From assembly GCF_027594785.1 (NCBI RefSeq), contig NZ_CP075584.1, forward strand, positions 310,001 to 374,000: a stretch of 64,000 bases of DNA, written 5' to 3'. This DNA comes from Cryobacterium breve. Lineage in GTDB: Bacteria > Actinomycetota > Actinomycetes > Actinomycetales > Microbacteriaceae. The notes under the pieces were generated by a model, which worked only from the letters and a program-made list of their open reading frames with translations, was not told where the DNA came from and searched no databases. Made by a program: the position numbers and the translations under genes. Positions 48,836 through 58,732 of the stretch are shown here, piece by piece. Each line of letters opens with the position of its first letter. Within the stretch, counting starts at the first letter, position 1.

Positions 48836-51561
48836 TTAGCTCTCGCCCCCGGCGGAGCCCGTCGTACCAGCGGTCACGTCGTGCAGCTGGTACTTCTCGA
48901 TGGCCTGGCCGACGACCGCCTTGTCGATCTCGCCGCGGCGGGCGAGCATCTCGAGGGTGCGCACGACCATGGACGGTCCGTCGATCTTGAAGAACCGGCG
49001 GGCCGCAGGGCGGGTGTCCGAGAACCCGAAGCCGTCGGCTCCGAGGGTGGCGAAATCGCCGGGGATGAACTGGCGGATCTGGTCGGGCACGGCGTGCATG
49101 AAGTCGCTGACCGCGATGAACGGGCCGGCCGCTCCCGCGAGCTTCTTCGTGACGTACGGCACCTGCGGGCCCTGGTCGGGGTTGAGGAAATTGTGCTCCT
49201 CGACCCGCATGCCGTCCCTGCGCAGTTCGGCCCACGAGGTGACGGACCAGACATCGGCCGAGACACCCCAGTCGGAGGCAAGCAGGGCCTGCGCCTCGAG
49301 CGCCCACGGCACCGCGACGCCGGAGGCCAGGAGCTGGGCCTTCGGTCCGGTGACCTGTGAGTGGTTGATCCGGTGGATGCCGTGGACGATGCCGTCGACG
49401 TCCACCTCGTCCGGCTCGGCCGGCTGCACGGCCGGCTCGTTGTACACGGTGATGTAGTACATGACGTTCGGGTCGTCGTGCAGGCCGCCGTACATCCGCT
49501 CGAGACCGGAACGCACGATGTGCGCGATCTCGTACCCGTACGCCGGGTCGTAGGACACGACGGCGGGGTTCGTGGATGCGAGGAGCGGCGAGTGGCCGTC
49601 GGCGTGCTGCAGTCCTTCACCGGTCAGGGTCGTGCGACCGGCGGTGGCTCCGATCATGAACCCGCGGGCCATCTGGTCCCCGGCGGCCCACATGGCGTCG
49701 CCGGTGCGCTGGAACCCGAACATCGAGTAGAAGACGTAGATCGGGATGAGCGGCTCGCCCTGGGTGGCGTATGTGGTTCCGACGTTCGTGAACGCGGCCA
49801 TCGCGCCGGCCTCGTTGATGCCGACGTGCAGGATCTGGCCCTGCGGGCTCTCCTTGTACGCGAGCAGCTGGGCGTGGTCGACGGACGTGTACTGCTGGCC
49901 GTTCGGGTTGTAGATCTTGGCGTTCGGGAAGAACGCGTCGATGCCGAAGGTGCGGGCCTCGTCCGGGATGATCGGGACGATGCGGTTGCCGAAGTCCTTG
50001 GCGCGCAAGAGTTCCTTGAGCAGGCGGACGAACGCCATCGTCGTGGCGATCTCCTGGGTGCCGGAGCCCTTCAGGGTCGGCGCGTACGTCGAGTCCTGCG
50101 GCAGGTTGACCTGGGTGTACTTGCTGCGGCGTTCCGGCACGTAGCCGCCGAGGGCGCGGCGGCGTTCGTGCAGGTACTGGATCGCCTCGTCGTTCTCGTC
50201 CGGACGGTAGTACGGCGGGAGGTAGGGGTTCTCCTCGAGCTGGGCATCCGTGATCGGCATGTGGGTGCTGTCACGGAAGGTCTTCAGGTTCTCGAGGGTG
50301 AACTTCTTCATCTGGTGGGTCGCGTTGCGACCCTCGAAGCTCGGGCCGAGGGCGTAGCCCTTGACGGTCTTCGCGAGGATGACGGTCGGCTGTCCCTTGT
50401 GCTCCGATGCGGCTTTGAACGCGGCGTAGACCTTGCGGTAGTCGTGACCGCCGCGCTTGAGGTTCCAGATCTCGTCGTCGGTGTAGCCCTCGACGAGCTT
50501 GAGGGCGCGCGGGTCGCGGCCGAAGAAGTTCTCACGCACGTAGGCGCCGCTCTCGGCCTTGTACGTCTGGTAGTCGCCGTCGGGGGTGACGTTCATGAGG
50601 TTGAGCAGGGCTCCGTCGACGTCGCGGGAGAGGAGATCGTCCCACTCGCGGCCCCAGACGACCTTGATGACGTTCCAGCCGGCACCGCGGAAGAAGCTCT
50701 CGAGCTCCTGGATGATCTTCCCGTTTCCGCGGACCGGTCCGTCCAGGCGCTGCAGGTTGCAGTTGATGATGAAGTTGAGGTTGTCGAGGCCCTCGTTGGC
50801 TGCGACCTGGAGCTGGCCGCGGCTTTCGACCTCGTCCATCTCGCCGTCGCCGAGGAACGCCCAGACCTGCTGGTCGCTCGCGTCCTTGATCCCGCGGTTG
50901 GTGAGGTAGCGGTTGGTCTGCGCCTGATAGATGGCGTTGATCGGGCCGAGGCCCATCGACACCGTCGGGAACTGCCAGAACTCCGGCATCAGGCGCGGGT
51001 GCGGGTAGGAGGACAGTCCCTGCGGCGCGTGCGACTTCTCCTGGCGGAAGCCGTCGAGCTGGTTCGCGCTCAGGCGACCCTCGAGGAACGCACGGGCATA
51101 GGTGCCGGGGAGGCGTGGCCCTGGATGAAGATCTGGTCTCCGCCGCCCGGGTGATCCTGACCGCGGAAGAAGTGGTTGAAGCCGACCTCGTAGAGGGCGG
51201 CGGATGAGGCGTAGGTCGAGATGTGTCCGCCGACGGAGATCCCGGGTCGCTGGGCGCGGTGCACGAGCACTGCTGCGTTCCAGCGGATCCAGGCGCGGTA
51301 GCGGCGCTCGATGTCTTCGTCGCCGGGGAAGTCCGGCTCGTTGCCGGCCGCGATCGTGTTGATGTAGTCCGTGGTGGGCACCATGGGGACGCCCAGGTGC
51401 AGTTCCTTGGATCGTTTGAGCAGGCTCAGCATGATCTCACGGCCGCGTTCGTGTCCCTGGGCGGCCACGAGTGCGTCCAGAGATTCGGACCACTCTTTCG
51501 TCTCTTCCGGATCCGCATCCGTGCTGTTCACCGAGTATGGGTCCTGGTCGTTGACAGTCAC
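48836..51561 (-). CDS. aceE: Pyruvate dehydrogenase E1 component, homodimeric AceE (frameshifted)
   Basis: GTG 51561, preceded by AGAGAGG, about 908 residues after repair. The N-terminal part ([40 protein letters not shown]) is followed by a break in a C/G run at 51107-51110; one more base gives [17 protein letters not shown]. The TPP-binding motif [14 protein letters not shown] is present, with [15 protein letters not shown]. Decarboxylates pyruvate and acetylates lipoyl domains, supplying acetyl-CoA to central metabolism and to the adjacent fatty acid genes. Confidence 0.95.
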
Positions 51562-51804
51562 AGTCGACCTCTCTCTATCGGGCAGGTCGTGTGATACGCG
51601 ACCGTGCCTGGTTAGGCGTGCCGCAAATCGGTCCCTGTGGACCGCTGGCACCACGCCAGCCTACAGATTCCAGCTGTGCGCCGTGCACGCGCGGCCCCTT
51701 CGGGAACAACGCTGTCAGCGAAAGAATTGTCTAGGTTTCCCCCTGCCCGGGGCTAGGCTGTTCCGGCGCTTGCCACTGGTGGTTGACGCAGGAAAGGACG
51801 CACT

Positions 51805-52272
51805 ATGGCTCTGGAGAACGACACCCAGGCACCCGACTTCGAATTGGTCAACCAGTACGGCGAGCACATCCAGCTGAGCCAGTACCGCGGCGACAAGTCG
51901 GTGGCGCTGGTCTTCTTCCCTCTCGCGTTCTCGGGAATCTGCAGTGGAGAGTTGTGCACCCTGCGCGACAACCTGAGCCTGTTCGAGAACAGCGGCGTCG
52001 AACTCCTCGGCATCTCTGTGGACTCCCGCCATGCCCTGCGAGCGTGGGGTGAGCAGGAGAACTACGGATTCAACCTCCTCGCCGACTTCTGGCCGCACGG
52101 GGCCGTCGCCAAGGAATACGGCGTCTTCCTCGAGGAAAAGGGCTTCTCGAACCGCGCGACCTTCCTGATCGACCCGAACGGCATCATCCGTGCGAGCTTC
52201 ATCACGGCCCCCGGCGAGGCGCGTTCACTCGACGCCTACCGCGCGGCGATCGGCGAACTCCAGCCCGCGTGA
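51805..52272 (+). CDS. Peroxiredoxin, AhpE-like
   Basis: 155 residues, thioredoxin fold. LVFFPLAFSGICSGELCTLRD is the peroxidatic motif, with Cys following the AFSGI element as in AhpE-type one-Cys peroxiredoxins; a second Cys four residues later (GELC) could serve as resolving residue. TFLIDPNGIIRASF is typical. Reduces hydroperoxides. It is divergent from aceE across 243 bases. Confidence 0.88.
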   Translation: MALENDTQAPDFELVNQYGEHIQLSQYRGDKSVALVFFPLAFSGICSGELCTLRDNLSLFENSGVELLGISVDSRHALRAWGEQENYGFNLLADFWPHGAVAKEYGVFLEEKGFSNRATFLIDPNGIIRASFITAPGEARSLDAYRAAIGELQPA

Positions 52273-52335
52273 CCCGCCTGCCGGTCGCACCGGTATAGTG
52301 GTGTCGGTTCACCCTCGGCGGTCGTCGAATCGCAG

Positions 52336-52411
52336 GGGCCTTTAGCTCAGTTGGTAGAGCGCCACGTTTACACCGTGGATGTCATCGGTTCGAGCCCGGT
52401 AGGGCCCACCA
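52336..52411 (+). tRNA. tRNA-Val (anticodon UAC)
   Basis: Full cloverleaf: acceptor GGGCCTT pairs with AGGGCCC, D-arm AGCTCAGTTGGTAGAGC, anticodon stem CCACG/CGTGG around loop TTTACAC with anticodon TAC, T-arm containing GGTTCGAGCCC, discriminator A and encoded CCA. Reads GUA and probably other GUN codons. It stands alone between the peroxiredoxin and the first GAF-ANTAR gene. Confidence 0.96.
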
Positions 52412-52658
52412 GTAAGTGCACAGGGCGTGATTCAGTTCATAAGCGTGCGTGAAAGTAGTATCCCGGGTGACACCGGATTTGGCGGTACACGTTAAGCTGA
52501 GATGATTCGGCGAGTCCTGCCGGGACTCCCGTGTGAACCGGTCGCTCCTCCGGGAGCCGAAAGGTCGTGTGTGCCAGTGGCTCTCCTGTGGAGTGATCTG
52601 CGAGCGGATGTCCCGGTCAACCCGCACACGCCTGCCCCCGAAGCGAAGGGTGCGCCCG

Positions 52659-53414
52659 GTGTGCCCCGTTAGTCGTGAGGCATTCGATACGGCCGCCAGG
52701 GAGCTCGAGGCGTGGGACGACTCCGGCACCGAGCTGTGCGCTCCGTTCCTGAGGGTTCTCCCCGTCGACGGGGCGGCGATCTCCACACTCGGTGCGCCGT
52801 TCGGGACAGAGACGATCAGCGCGAGCGACGCGTTCGCCGCCCGGATCGACGAACTGCAGTTCGATCTCGGCGAGGGACCCTGCTGGAGGGCGCTGGCGAC
52901 CAGGCGCCCGGTCCTCTCTCCCGACGTCCGGCTCGAGCAGAACGCGGCATGGCCGATGTTCCGCGCGGCACTCGGCGAAACGGATGTCGGGGGACTGTTC
53001 GCCTTCCCCCTCGTCATCGGAACGCTTGAGATCGGCGCCGTCGACCTCTACTCGTTCGTGGCGGGTCCACTGCCGCCGGACGCCGTCGCCGACGCGACGA
53101 GACTCGCGGATATCGTCGCACGGGTCGTGTTGCGCAGGGCGCTCCGGGGCTACGGTTCCGCCGGGAACGACTCGGATTGGACCGCTGTCGATGGACCCGA
53201 TCCGGCCGCCCCGACGGAGCCGGAAGGCGAGGGATTCTCCCGCCGCGTGATCCACCAGGCCACCGGAATGATCCTCGCCCAGTTGGATCTGTCCGCCGCG
53301 GATGCGTTGCTGCTTCTGCGTGGATACGCTTTCTCGAACGCACGATCTGTGCGGTCCGTCGCCCACGATGTGGTCGCCCGGAAAATTGATTTCTCCACGG
53401 TCCTCTCACCTTAG
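52659..53414 (+). CDS. GAF and ANTAR domain regulator (first of pair)
   Basis: GTG 52659 chosen since GAAGG lies nine bases upstream; longer starts reach 52533. The N-terminal GAF domain has LPVDGAAISTLGAPFG and FDLGEGPCWRALATRRPVL; the C-terminal ANTAR domain has RRVIHQATGMILAQLDLSAADALLLLRGYAFSNAR. ANTAR domains bind paired hexaloop RNA hairpins and act by antitermination, so it is a candidate RNA-binding regulator sensing a small ligand by GAF. Ten bases before the second GAF-ANTAR gene. Confidence 0.85.
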   Translation: MCPVSREAFDTAARELEAWDDSGTELCAPFLRVLPVDGAAISTLGAPFGTETISASDAFAARIDELQFDLGEGPCWRALATRRPVLSPDVRLEQNAAWPMFRAALGETDVGGLFAFPLVIGTLEIGAVDLYSFVAGPLPPDAVADATRLADIVARVVLRRALRGYGSAGNDSDWTAVDGPDPAAPTEPEGEGFSRRVIHQATGMILAQLDLSAADALLLLRGYAFSNARSVRSVAHDVVARKIDFSTVLSP

Positions 53415-53423
53415 GATTAGATT

Positions 53424-54137
53424 ATGGTCACACAATCCCGGGAGGGTCAGCTCGTCGAGACCTTCGTCACGCTGGCCGACACGCTCGTCGTCGGCTATGA
53501 CGTCGTCGACCTCCTGCAAACGCTCGTCGAGCGGTGCGCGCTCCTCTTCGGCGCATCGGCCGTCGGCATCATCCTCGTGGCCGGACGCGGTGAGTTCGAG
53601 GTCGTGGCCTCGACGAACGAGCGCACCCGGCTCGTGGAAATCCTCCAGCTGCGAGCGGGCGCCGGCCCCTGCGTCGAGTGCGTGACGACCGGTGCCGCCG
53701 TCGCCATTCCCGACCTCGACCTCGTCGCCCCGAAGTGGCCGGTCTTCCGGGCGGGCGCACTCGAACAGGGATTCCTGTCCATGCATGCCGTTCCGATGCA
53801 CCTGCGGGCGACGACCATCGGGTCGCTCAACCTGTTCTGGGACCGTTTCGGCGGACTCGGCGCCGAGGACCTGCGCACGGTCCAGGCCCTCGCGGACACG
53901 GCGACGATCGGAATCCTGCAGGAACGGGCGATCCGCGAGAGCGATATCGCGCGCGCACAGCTGCAGCACGCTCTCAGCAGCCGCGTCGTGATCGAGCAGG
54001 CCAAGGGCGTCATCGCGTTCATGCACGACGTCGACATGAGCGAGGCGTTCACGATGCTCCGGAGTCACGCCAGGAGCCACAGCTTGCCGCTCGTCGAAGT
54101 GGCCGCGGCCGTAGTCGATCGAACCCTTCGCCTCTGA
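53424..54137 (+). CDS. GAF and ANTAR domain regulator (second of pair)
   Basis: 237 residues. N-terminal GAF (LLQTLVERCALLFGASAVGIIL, RAGAGPCVECVTTGAAVAIPDL) and C-terminal ANTAR (RVVIEQAKGVIAFMHDVDMSEAFTMLR). It begins nine bases after the first gene, so the two are a tandem pair in one operon and may form heterodimers. Target hairpins are not obvious within the window. Confidence 0.87.
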   Translation: MVTQSREGQLVETFVTLADTLVVGYDVVDLLQTLVERCALLFGASAVGIILVAGRGEFEVVASTNERTRLVEILQLRAGAGPCVECVTTGAAVAIPDLDLVAPKWPVFRAGALEQGFLSMHAVPMHLRATTIGSLNLFWDRFGGLGAEDLRTVQALADTATIGILQERAIRESDIARAQLQHALSSRVVIEQAKGVIAFMHDVDMSEAFTMLRSHARSHSLPLVEVAAAVVDRTLRL

Positions 54138-54216
54138 ACCGGTTCTGCATATACTGTGACTGAGCCCCGGACCCCGGCTGCACTTGGACATTCCACTGAG
54201 GCAGTGAGGGAAGACG

Positions 54217-54555
54217 ATGAAGCGCATATTCCATGCCGGGGGATCGGTCGTTACCGGGAGTGACCTTGCCGACGCGGTCATGCAGTACGCCGAAAGGCTC
54301 AGTACCAGAGGCCAGGTCGAAGTCGTGGACATTCCCGTCCTCGGCGACAGCGGACAGGTCGGACGGGCCCAGTTCCTGATCGGGGCGGCGAGCCAGTTGA
54401 CGAGCGTCACGTCGCCGCCCGGTTTCCGCGAACTCGTCGACCCCGACATCACCGCGGGCCTGCGCAAGAAGGCTCTCGCTCCGATGGCCGTTGCGCAGGT
54501 CGGGTGGACCGGTGACGGTCTCGATGCTCCCCAGTTCGACGAATTCGACTACTGA
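54217..54555 (+). CDS. Hypothetical protein, 112 aa
   Basis: MKRIFHAGGSVVTGSDLADAV and EVVDIPVLGDSGQVGRAQFLIG lead into a Pro/Asp-rich C-terminus ending DAPQFDEFDY. No signal peptide. I recognise no family. It follows the GAF-ANTAR pair by 79 bases on the same strand and is convergent with the Usp gene. The acidic C-terminus and gene spacing suggest a true gene. Confidence 0.65.
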   Translation: MKRIFHAGGSVVTGSDLADAVMQYAERLSTRGQVEVVDIPVLGDSGQVGRAQFLIGAASQLTSVTSPPGFRELVDPDITAGLRKKALAPMAVAQVGWTGDGLDAPQFDEFDY

Positions 54556-54598
54556 GCATTACCCGCCTCTGCGTCGCGTGTGACTGCGTCGCCTCTGG

Positions 54599-55474
54599 CT
54601 AGGTCCCCGTGGGTCGACGCGGAATGACCGCGACCGGACAGGGCAGGTTGAGCAACACGTCGTGGCTCACCGAACCCAGGATGAGGCCGCCGACCGAGCG
54701 ACGTCCGTGCGTGCCGACCACGAGCAGTTCCGCCTGGCCGGAGGCGTCGACGAGCGCGGCGGCAGCCGGTCCCGTTTCAAGGATCTCGACCACGTCGAGT
54801 CCCGGACGGGCGTCCCGCACCCGCTGGGCAGCGGTCGAGAGGGCCTCGGCATTGGCCGCACGCAAGACTTCATAGGGCACTGTCGCACCGAGGTCGACGG
54901 CAACCGTCATCGGGATCGACCAGGAGTGCACGATCCGAAGGCCGCGCCCGAGCCTGACCGCCTCGTCGGCCGCCCAGTCGAGGGCTTCGGTGCCGGCAGG
55001 ATCGTTGTCGAGGCCCACGACGACCGGGCCGATTCGCGGCTGCCACGTCGCGGGAACCACGACGACCGGGCAGTGCGCATGCGCCGCGAGGCGGAGGGGG
55101 AGCGTCCCGTAGACGGCGCCGGCCAGGAGCCCGGTCTTGTTCGAGCCGATCACCAGCAGATCCGCCGAAGCGGACGCCCTGACCAGCTCGTCTACGGGAA
55201 CTCCGTGCCGGATGTAGCTCGTCCTGCGGCACCCCGGCATCCGTTCCTCCACGTGCCTGGCGGCCGCGGCGAGCGCACGTTCGTACGCGGGCTGGAAGCT
55301 CACGGCGACGTCATGGGGAGACCAACCCAGTTCGACGACGGTCGTGAGTTCGAGCTCGATCGGCTCAGCGGACGATCCACCGGACGTGCGGGCGACCAAC
55401 CGGGTCAGCGCCCAGTCGAGGGCGGCGGCGCTGGCCGGCCCGCCGTCGACAGCAACGATCATGTTCTCCGTCAT
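54599..55474 (-). CDS. Universal stress protein with two Usp domains
   Basis: About 291 residues from ATG 55474 with two Usp folds. First: MIVAVDGGPASAAALDWAL and VIGSNKTGLLAGAVYGTLP. Second: PVVVGLDNDPAGTEALDWAA and VVGTHGRRSVGGLILGSVS, each with the G-x2-G-x(8-9)-G ATP-binding loop. Tandem Usp proteins are common in actinobacteria and respond to hypoxia, starvation or stress. Neighbouring GAF-ANTAR genes also suggest stress signalling. Confidence 0.9.
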   Translation of the reverse strand: MTENMIVAVDGGPASAAALDWALTRLVARTSGGSSAEPIELELTTVVELGWSPHDVAVSFQPAYERALAAAARHVEERMPGCRRTSYIRHGVPVDELVRASASADLLVIGSNKTGLLAGAVYGTLPLRLAAHAHCPVVVVPATWQPRIGPVVVGLDNDPAGTEALDWAADEAVRLGRGLRIVHSWSIPMTVAVDLGATVPYEVLRAANAEALSTAAQRVRDARPGLDVVEILETGPAAAALVDASGQAELLVVGTHGRRSVGGLILGSVSHDVLLNLPCPVAVIPRRPTGT

Positions 55475-55539
55475 GCCCGGAGTGTACTCTCGGGGTATTC
55501 GAGGGGCCCGCCGCCGGGCAGCGCGGCTACCATGGTGCG

Positions 55540-56043
55540 ATGACATCCGCACGCAGCATCCGGGTCGTCCCGGGTCCCGGCCAGGAATCGGTGTGGGACT
55601 ACCCACGCCCGCCCAGAATCGAACCCGTCTCCGCGGAAGTGGTGATCAGGTTCGGTGGGCGCGAGATCGCCCGCACCGTGAACGCCGTCCGCGTGCTCGA
55701 GACCAGCCACCCGCCGGCGTACTACCTGCCATCTGACGCCTTCCTCCCGGGGTCCCTCATTCCCGCGGCCGGCCGCTCGGTCTGCGAATACAAAGGAACC
55801 GCCTCGTACCTGACCGTCGTCTCCGGTGCGGCTCGCGCCGTCGGCGCGGCCTGGACCTATCTGGAGCCCGAGCCGGGGTTCGAAGCCCTCGCGGGCCGGA
55901 TCGCACTCTATCCGGGGCGAATGGATCTCTGCACGATCGACGGCGAAGAGGTCCGGCCGCAGGCCGGATCCTTCTATGGCGGTTGGATCACCTCCAGCGT
56001 CGTCGGGCCGTTCAAGGGGGAGCCGGGCACCCTCGGCTGGTAG
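55540..56043 (+). CDS. DUF427 family protein
   Basis: 167 residues. WDYPRPPRIEP near the start, VLETSHPPAYYLPSDAF, SVCEYKGTASYLTV and YPGRMDLCTIDGEEV are the typical DUF427 pattern (single domain). Function is unknown; members are small beta-rich proteins. It is divergent from the Usp gene by 65 bases. Confidence 0.88.
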   Translation: MTSARSIRVVPGPGQESVWDYPRPPRIEPVSAEVVIRFGGREIARTVNAVRVLETSHPPAYYLPSDAFLPGSLIPAAGRSVCEYKGTASYLTVVSGAARAVGAAWTYLEPEPGFEALAGRIALYPGRMDLCTIDGEEVRPQAGSFYGGWITSSVVGPFKGEPGTLGW

Positions 56044-56081
56044 GCCTGCCCGGATTTCGGGCATCTGGCTACACTCGGGGC

Positions 56082-57815
56082 ATGTCCGACAGGTACCCGA
56101 GGGGGCACGATCGCCCCGTTCCAGCCGAACCGTCCTCCCCAGGCGACGACGACGCGCTCACCGTCGAGTCTCCGGCCGTGATCGAACTCGGCATCGCGCC
56201 ACCGGACGGGGGAGCGCCTCGGACGGCTGCGACCGAGATCGTGGGCTTCGGAGTCGACGACGACCTGCCGGACGACGCCGACGACGTGCCGACAGGGGTG
56301 GCCGCTCCGGTGCCGAGCCCGCGGGTCGACGACGACGAAATCGTCCTCGTTGATGCCGCCCTCGCCGAGGAACCGCGGCTCGTGATCGAGCGCTACGCGC
56401 AGGCGCCGACCCCGGTGGTGAATCGGGTCGGGCGAGCAAGTCGGGTGTTCCGCCTCTGGTTCGCGGTCACCGCATCCGTCGTCAGCGTCGCGGTCGGTGC
56501 GCGCCTGGCATACCTCGGTCTCAGCATCCGCCAGGTCGTGCTCGCGACCGTGCTCGGCATCGGGCTTTCCCTGATCCCCCTTGGCCTGGGAACCCTCGCC
56601 GGCCGCCGCAACGGCCAGTCGATGGTCATGCTGTCGCGTGCGACCTTCGGCGTGATCGGAAACCTCGTTCCCACCGCGTTCGCCCTGCTCGTGCGCATGG
56701 CGTGGGGAGCGTTGCTGCTCGCGATCCTCGGCCGCGCCGTGACAGCGGCCACCGGACCAGCGACGCGGATCTCGGGAGAGGTCAGAGACGGTTCTGTTCC
56801 GCTCGCCGCCCTTGCGGTCCTCATCGTGGCGACTGTGGTCGCGCTCTTCGGCTATGCGCTGATCCGGTCGGTGCAGGCCGTGCTCGCCGTCGCGGGGGCC
56901 GCCCTGGTGATCGCAGTGATGGTGCTCTCCGCCGGGCTCGTCGACATCGGTGCGGCGCTCTCCGTCCCGGACGGAAGCGGCTTCATGGTGCTGGGCGGGG
57001 TCACCCTCGTCTTCGCCTACCTCGGACTGGCCTGGGCGTCGAGCGGCGCAGACCTTGCCCGCTATCAGGGACGGTCGGGCTCGGGATCGGCCGCGGTCCT
57101 CTGGCTCTTCGCGGGGCTCGGGGTGCCTGCCCTCGTTCTCGCAGCCTGGGGAGCCCTGCTCGTCTCATCACAGAGCCAGCGGGGTGCGGACCTCGCCGTG
57201 GACCCGGTCGGAACCCTCGCTGCGCTCCTGCCCGCCGGTCTCGAATGGCCTCTTCTTCTGCTCGGGACGGTGACCGTGCTCTCGGCACTGATCCTGACCC
57301 TGTATTCGGGAGGCCTGGCAGCCGCCGCACTCTCGTCGGGAGTCCCGCGGGCCGCCGGTGTCGCGGTCACCGCGATCGGTGCGGCATTGCTCCTCCTGCC
57401 GTTCGGTGGACTCGGCGTCCGGGCGGCGTTCCTCACCGTGCCGCTGACACTCGCGATCCCGGTCGCGGCCTGGTCGGGGCTGTTCTCCGCCGAGACGTTC
57501 GTGCGGGCCAATCGCTACGACACCCGGAGTCTCCTCAAGCGCGGCGGGGCGTATGCGGACGTGCGCTGGGTCAATCTGGCCGCCTTCGTCGTCTTCAGCG
57601 CGATCGGCTGGGGGCTTCTCGTCCCGGGGGATGGCTGGTCGGCGTGGCAGGGCTACCTCTTCGCACCGCTGGGCATCGACCCGAGGGGGGAGTTCGCGGC
57701 GACAAACCCCGGCATCCTGATCGCCTTCGCCCTCGGCCTCGCAACTCCCCTGCTCGCGGGCATTCCCGCGATTCGCCGGCAGGAGAGCCTCAGGTCCCCG
57801 GCGTCCGCGCAGTGA
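56082..57815 (+). CDS. NCS1-like purine/cytosine permease family protein
   Basis: 577 residues from ATG 56082. The first about 125 residues are acidic and probably disordered (PEVIELG-type, DDDEIVLVDAALAEE). About 12 membrane helices follow: LVPTAFALLVRMAWGALLLAIL, LFGYALIRSVQAVLAVAGAAL, FAYLGLAWASSGADLARYQG and others, resembling NCS1 transporters. RKGG-like LLKRGGAYADVRWVNLAAFV near the end is also typical. Nucleobase or similar substrate is only likely; the long acidic N-terminus is unusual for the family. Confidence 0.72.
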   Translation: MSDRYPRGHDRPVPAEPSSPGDDDALTVESPAVIELGIAPPDGGAPRTAATEIVGFGVDDDLPDDADDVPTGVAAPVPSPRVDDDEIVLVDAALAEEPRLVIERYAQAPTPVVNRVGRASRVFRLWFAVTASVVSVAVGARLAYLGLSIRQVVLATVLGIGLSLIPLGLGTLAGRRNGQSMVMLSRATFGVIGNLVPTAFALLVRMAWGALLLAILGRAVTAATGPATRISGEVRDGSVPLAALAVLIVATVVALFGYALIRSVQAVLAVAGAALVIAVMVLSAGLVDIGAALSVPDGSGFMVLGGVTLVFAYLGLAWASSGADLARYQGRSGSGSAAVLWLFAGLGVPALVLAAWGALLVSSQSQRGADLAVDPVGTLAALLPAGLEWPLLLLGTVTVLSALILTLYSGGLAAAALSSGVPRAAGVAVTAIGAALLLLPFGGLGVRAAFLTVPLTLAIPVAAWSGLFSAETFVRANRYDTRSLLKRGGAYADVRWVNLAAFVVFSAIGWGLLVPGDGWSAWQGYLFAPLGIDPRGEFAATNPGILIAFALGLATPLLAGIPAIRRQESLRSPASAQ

Positions 57816-57837
57816 GCCTCACGGGTAGGCTGACGGG

Positions 57838-58659
57838 GTGTCCTATTCGCTCGCAGAGATCACCCGGACCGTCCACGAGCTCTGGCCGTTGTCGGGTGCA
57901 GAGACGTGGGATGCACCGGGACTCGTGAGCGGCGACCCCACGAACCGGGTCGATTCCGTGCTCCTCGCGGTCGACGCCGTCTCCGCGACCGTGGATGAGG
58001 CGATCGAGACCGGCGTCGGCCTCCTCCTTGTCCACCATCCGCTCCTTCTTCGCGGGGTCACGTCCATCGCCGAAGACCGGTACAAAGGCGCCCTCCTGGC
58101 CCGGCTGATCAGGTCGGGCTGCGCACTCCTCGCCGCGCACACGAATGCCGACGTCGTCGTCGACGGTGTCTCCGACGTCTTCGCCACCCGGCTCGGGCTC
58201 GTGGACGCCCAGCCGATCACGTCCGGGACCGTTCCGGGGACCGGCATCGGGCGGGTCGGGGAACTCCCCACTCCCACCACCCTCGGCCAACTCGCCCGGC
58301 GCCTCGCGACGATCCTCCCCGCGACGGCGTCCGGGATCCGGGTCTCTGGCGAGTACAACGCCCCGGTCCGCACGGTCGCGCTGTGCGGCGGTGCGGGCGA
58401 CTCGCTGCTCAAAGATCCGGCAGTGCTGGCAGCGGATGTCTTCATCACCGCCGACCTCAGACACCACCCGGCCTCCGAAGCCCGGGAACAGGCGCTGCTC
58501 GACGGAAACACGCCCGCACTGATCGACGTGTCACACTGGGCGAGCGAGTGGTTGTGGCTTGACACCGCCGCCGATGCGCTGAGGAACGCTTTTCCGGGCC
58601 TGCGGGTGGACGTGAGCGATCTGCGCACGGACCCGTGGGACTTCGTCATCGTGCAGTAG
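57838..58659 (+). CDS. Nif3-like dinuclear metal centre protein
   Basis: 273 residues from GTG 57838. ETWDAPGLVSGDPTNRVDSVL, LLLVHHPLLLRG (metal-binding HH), LAAHTNADVVVDGVSD and GGAGDSLLKD, VFITADLRHHPASEA are the NIF3/YqfO family metal ligands. Function is not fully known; some members hydrolyse cyclic or GTP-like substrates. It precedes the zinc-ribbon gene by 73 bases, a common pairing. Confidence 0.92.
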   Translation: MSYSLAEITRTVHELWPLSGAETWDAPGLVSGDPTNRVDSVLLAVDAVSATVDEAIETGVGLLLVHHPLLLRGVTSIAEDRYKGALLARLIRSGCALLAAHTNADVVVDGVSDVFATRLGLVDAQPITSGTVPGTGIGRVGELPTPTTLGQLARRLATILPATASGIRVSGEYNAPVRTVALCGGAGDSLLKDPAVLAADVFITADLRHHPASEAREQALLDGNTPALIDVSHWASEWLWLDTAADALRNAFPGLRVDVSDLRTDPWDFVIVQ

Positions 58660-58732
58660 CCTGCACAACCCCACCGACAGTATCCGGCCACAGGGCCGGT
58701 CGAACTCAATACCCGTGAAGGTCAGGACACAA

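Noticed and set aside
52533..52658. Longer N-terminus of the first GAF-ANTAR protein
   Set aside because: The extra residues are Arg/Cys-rich without domain similarity, and GAAGG is well placed before GTG 52659.
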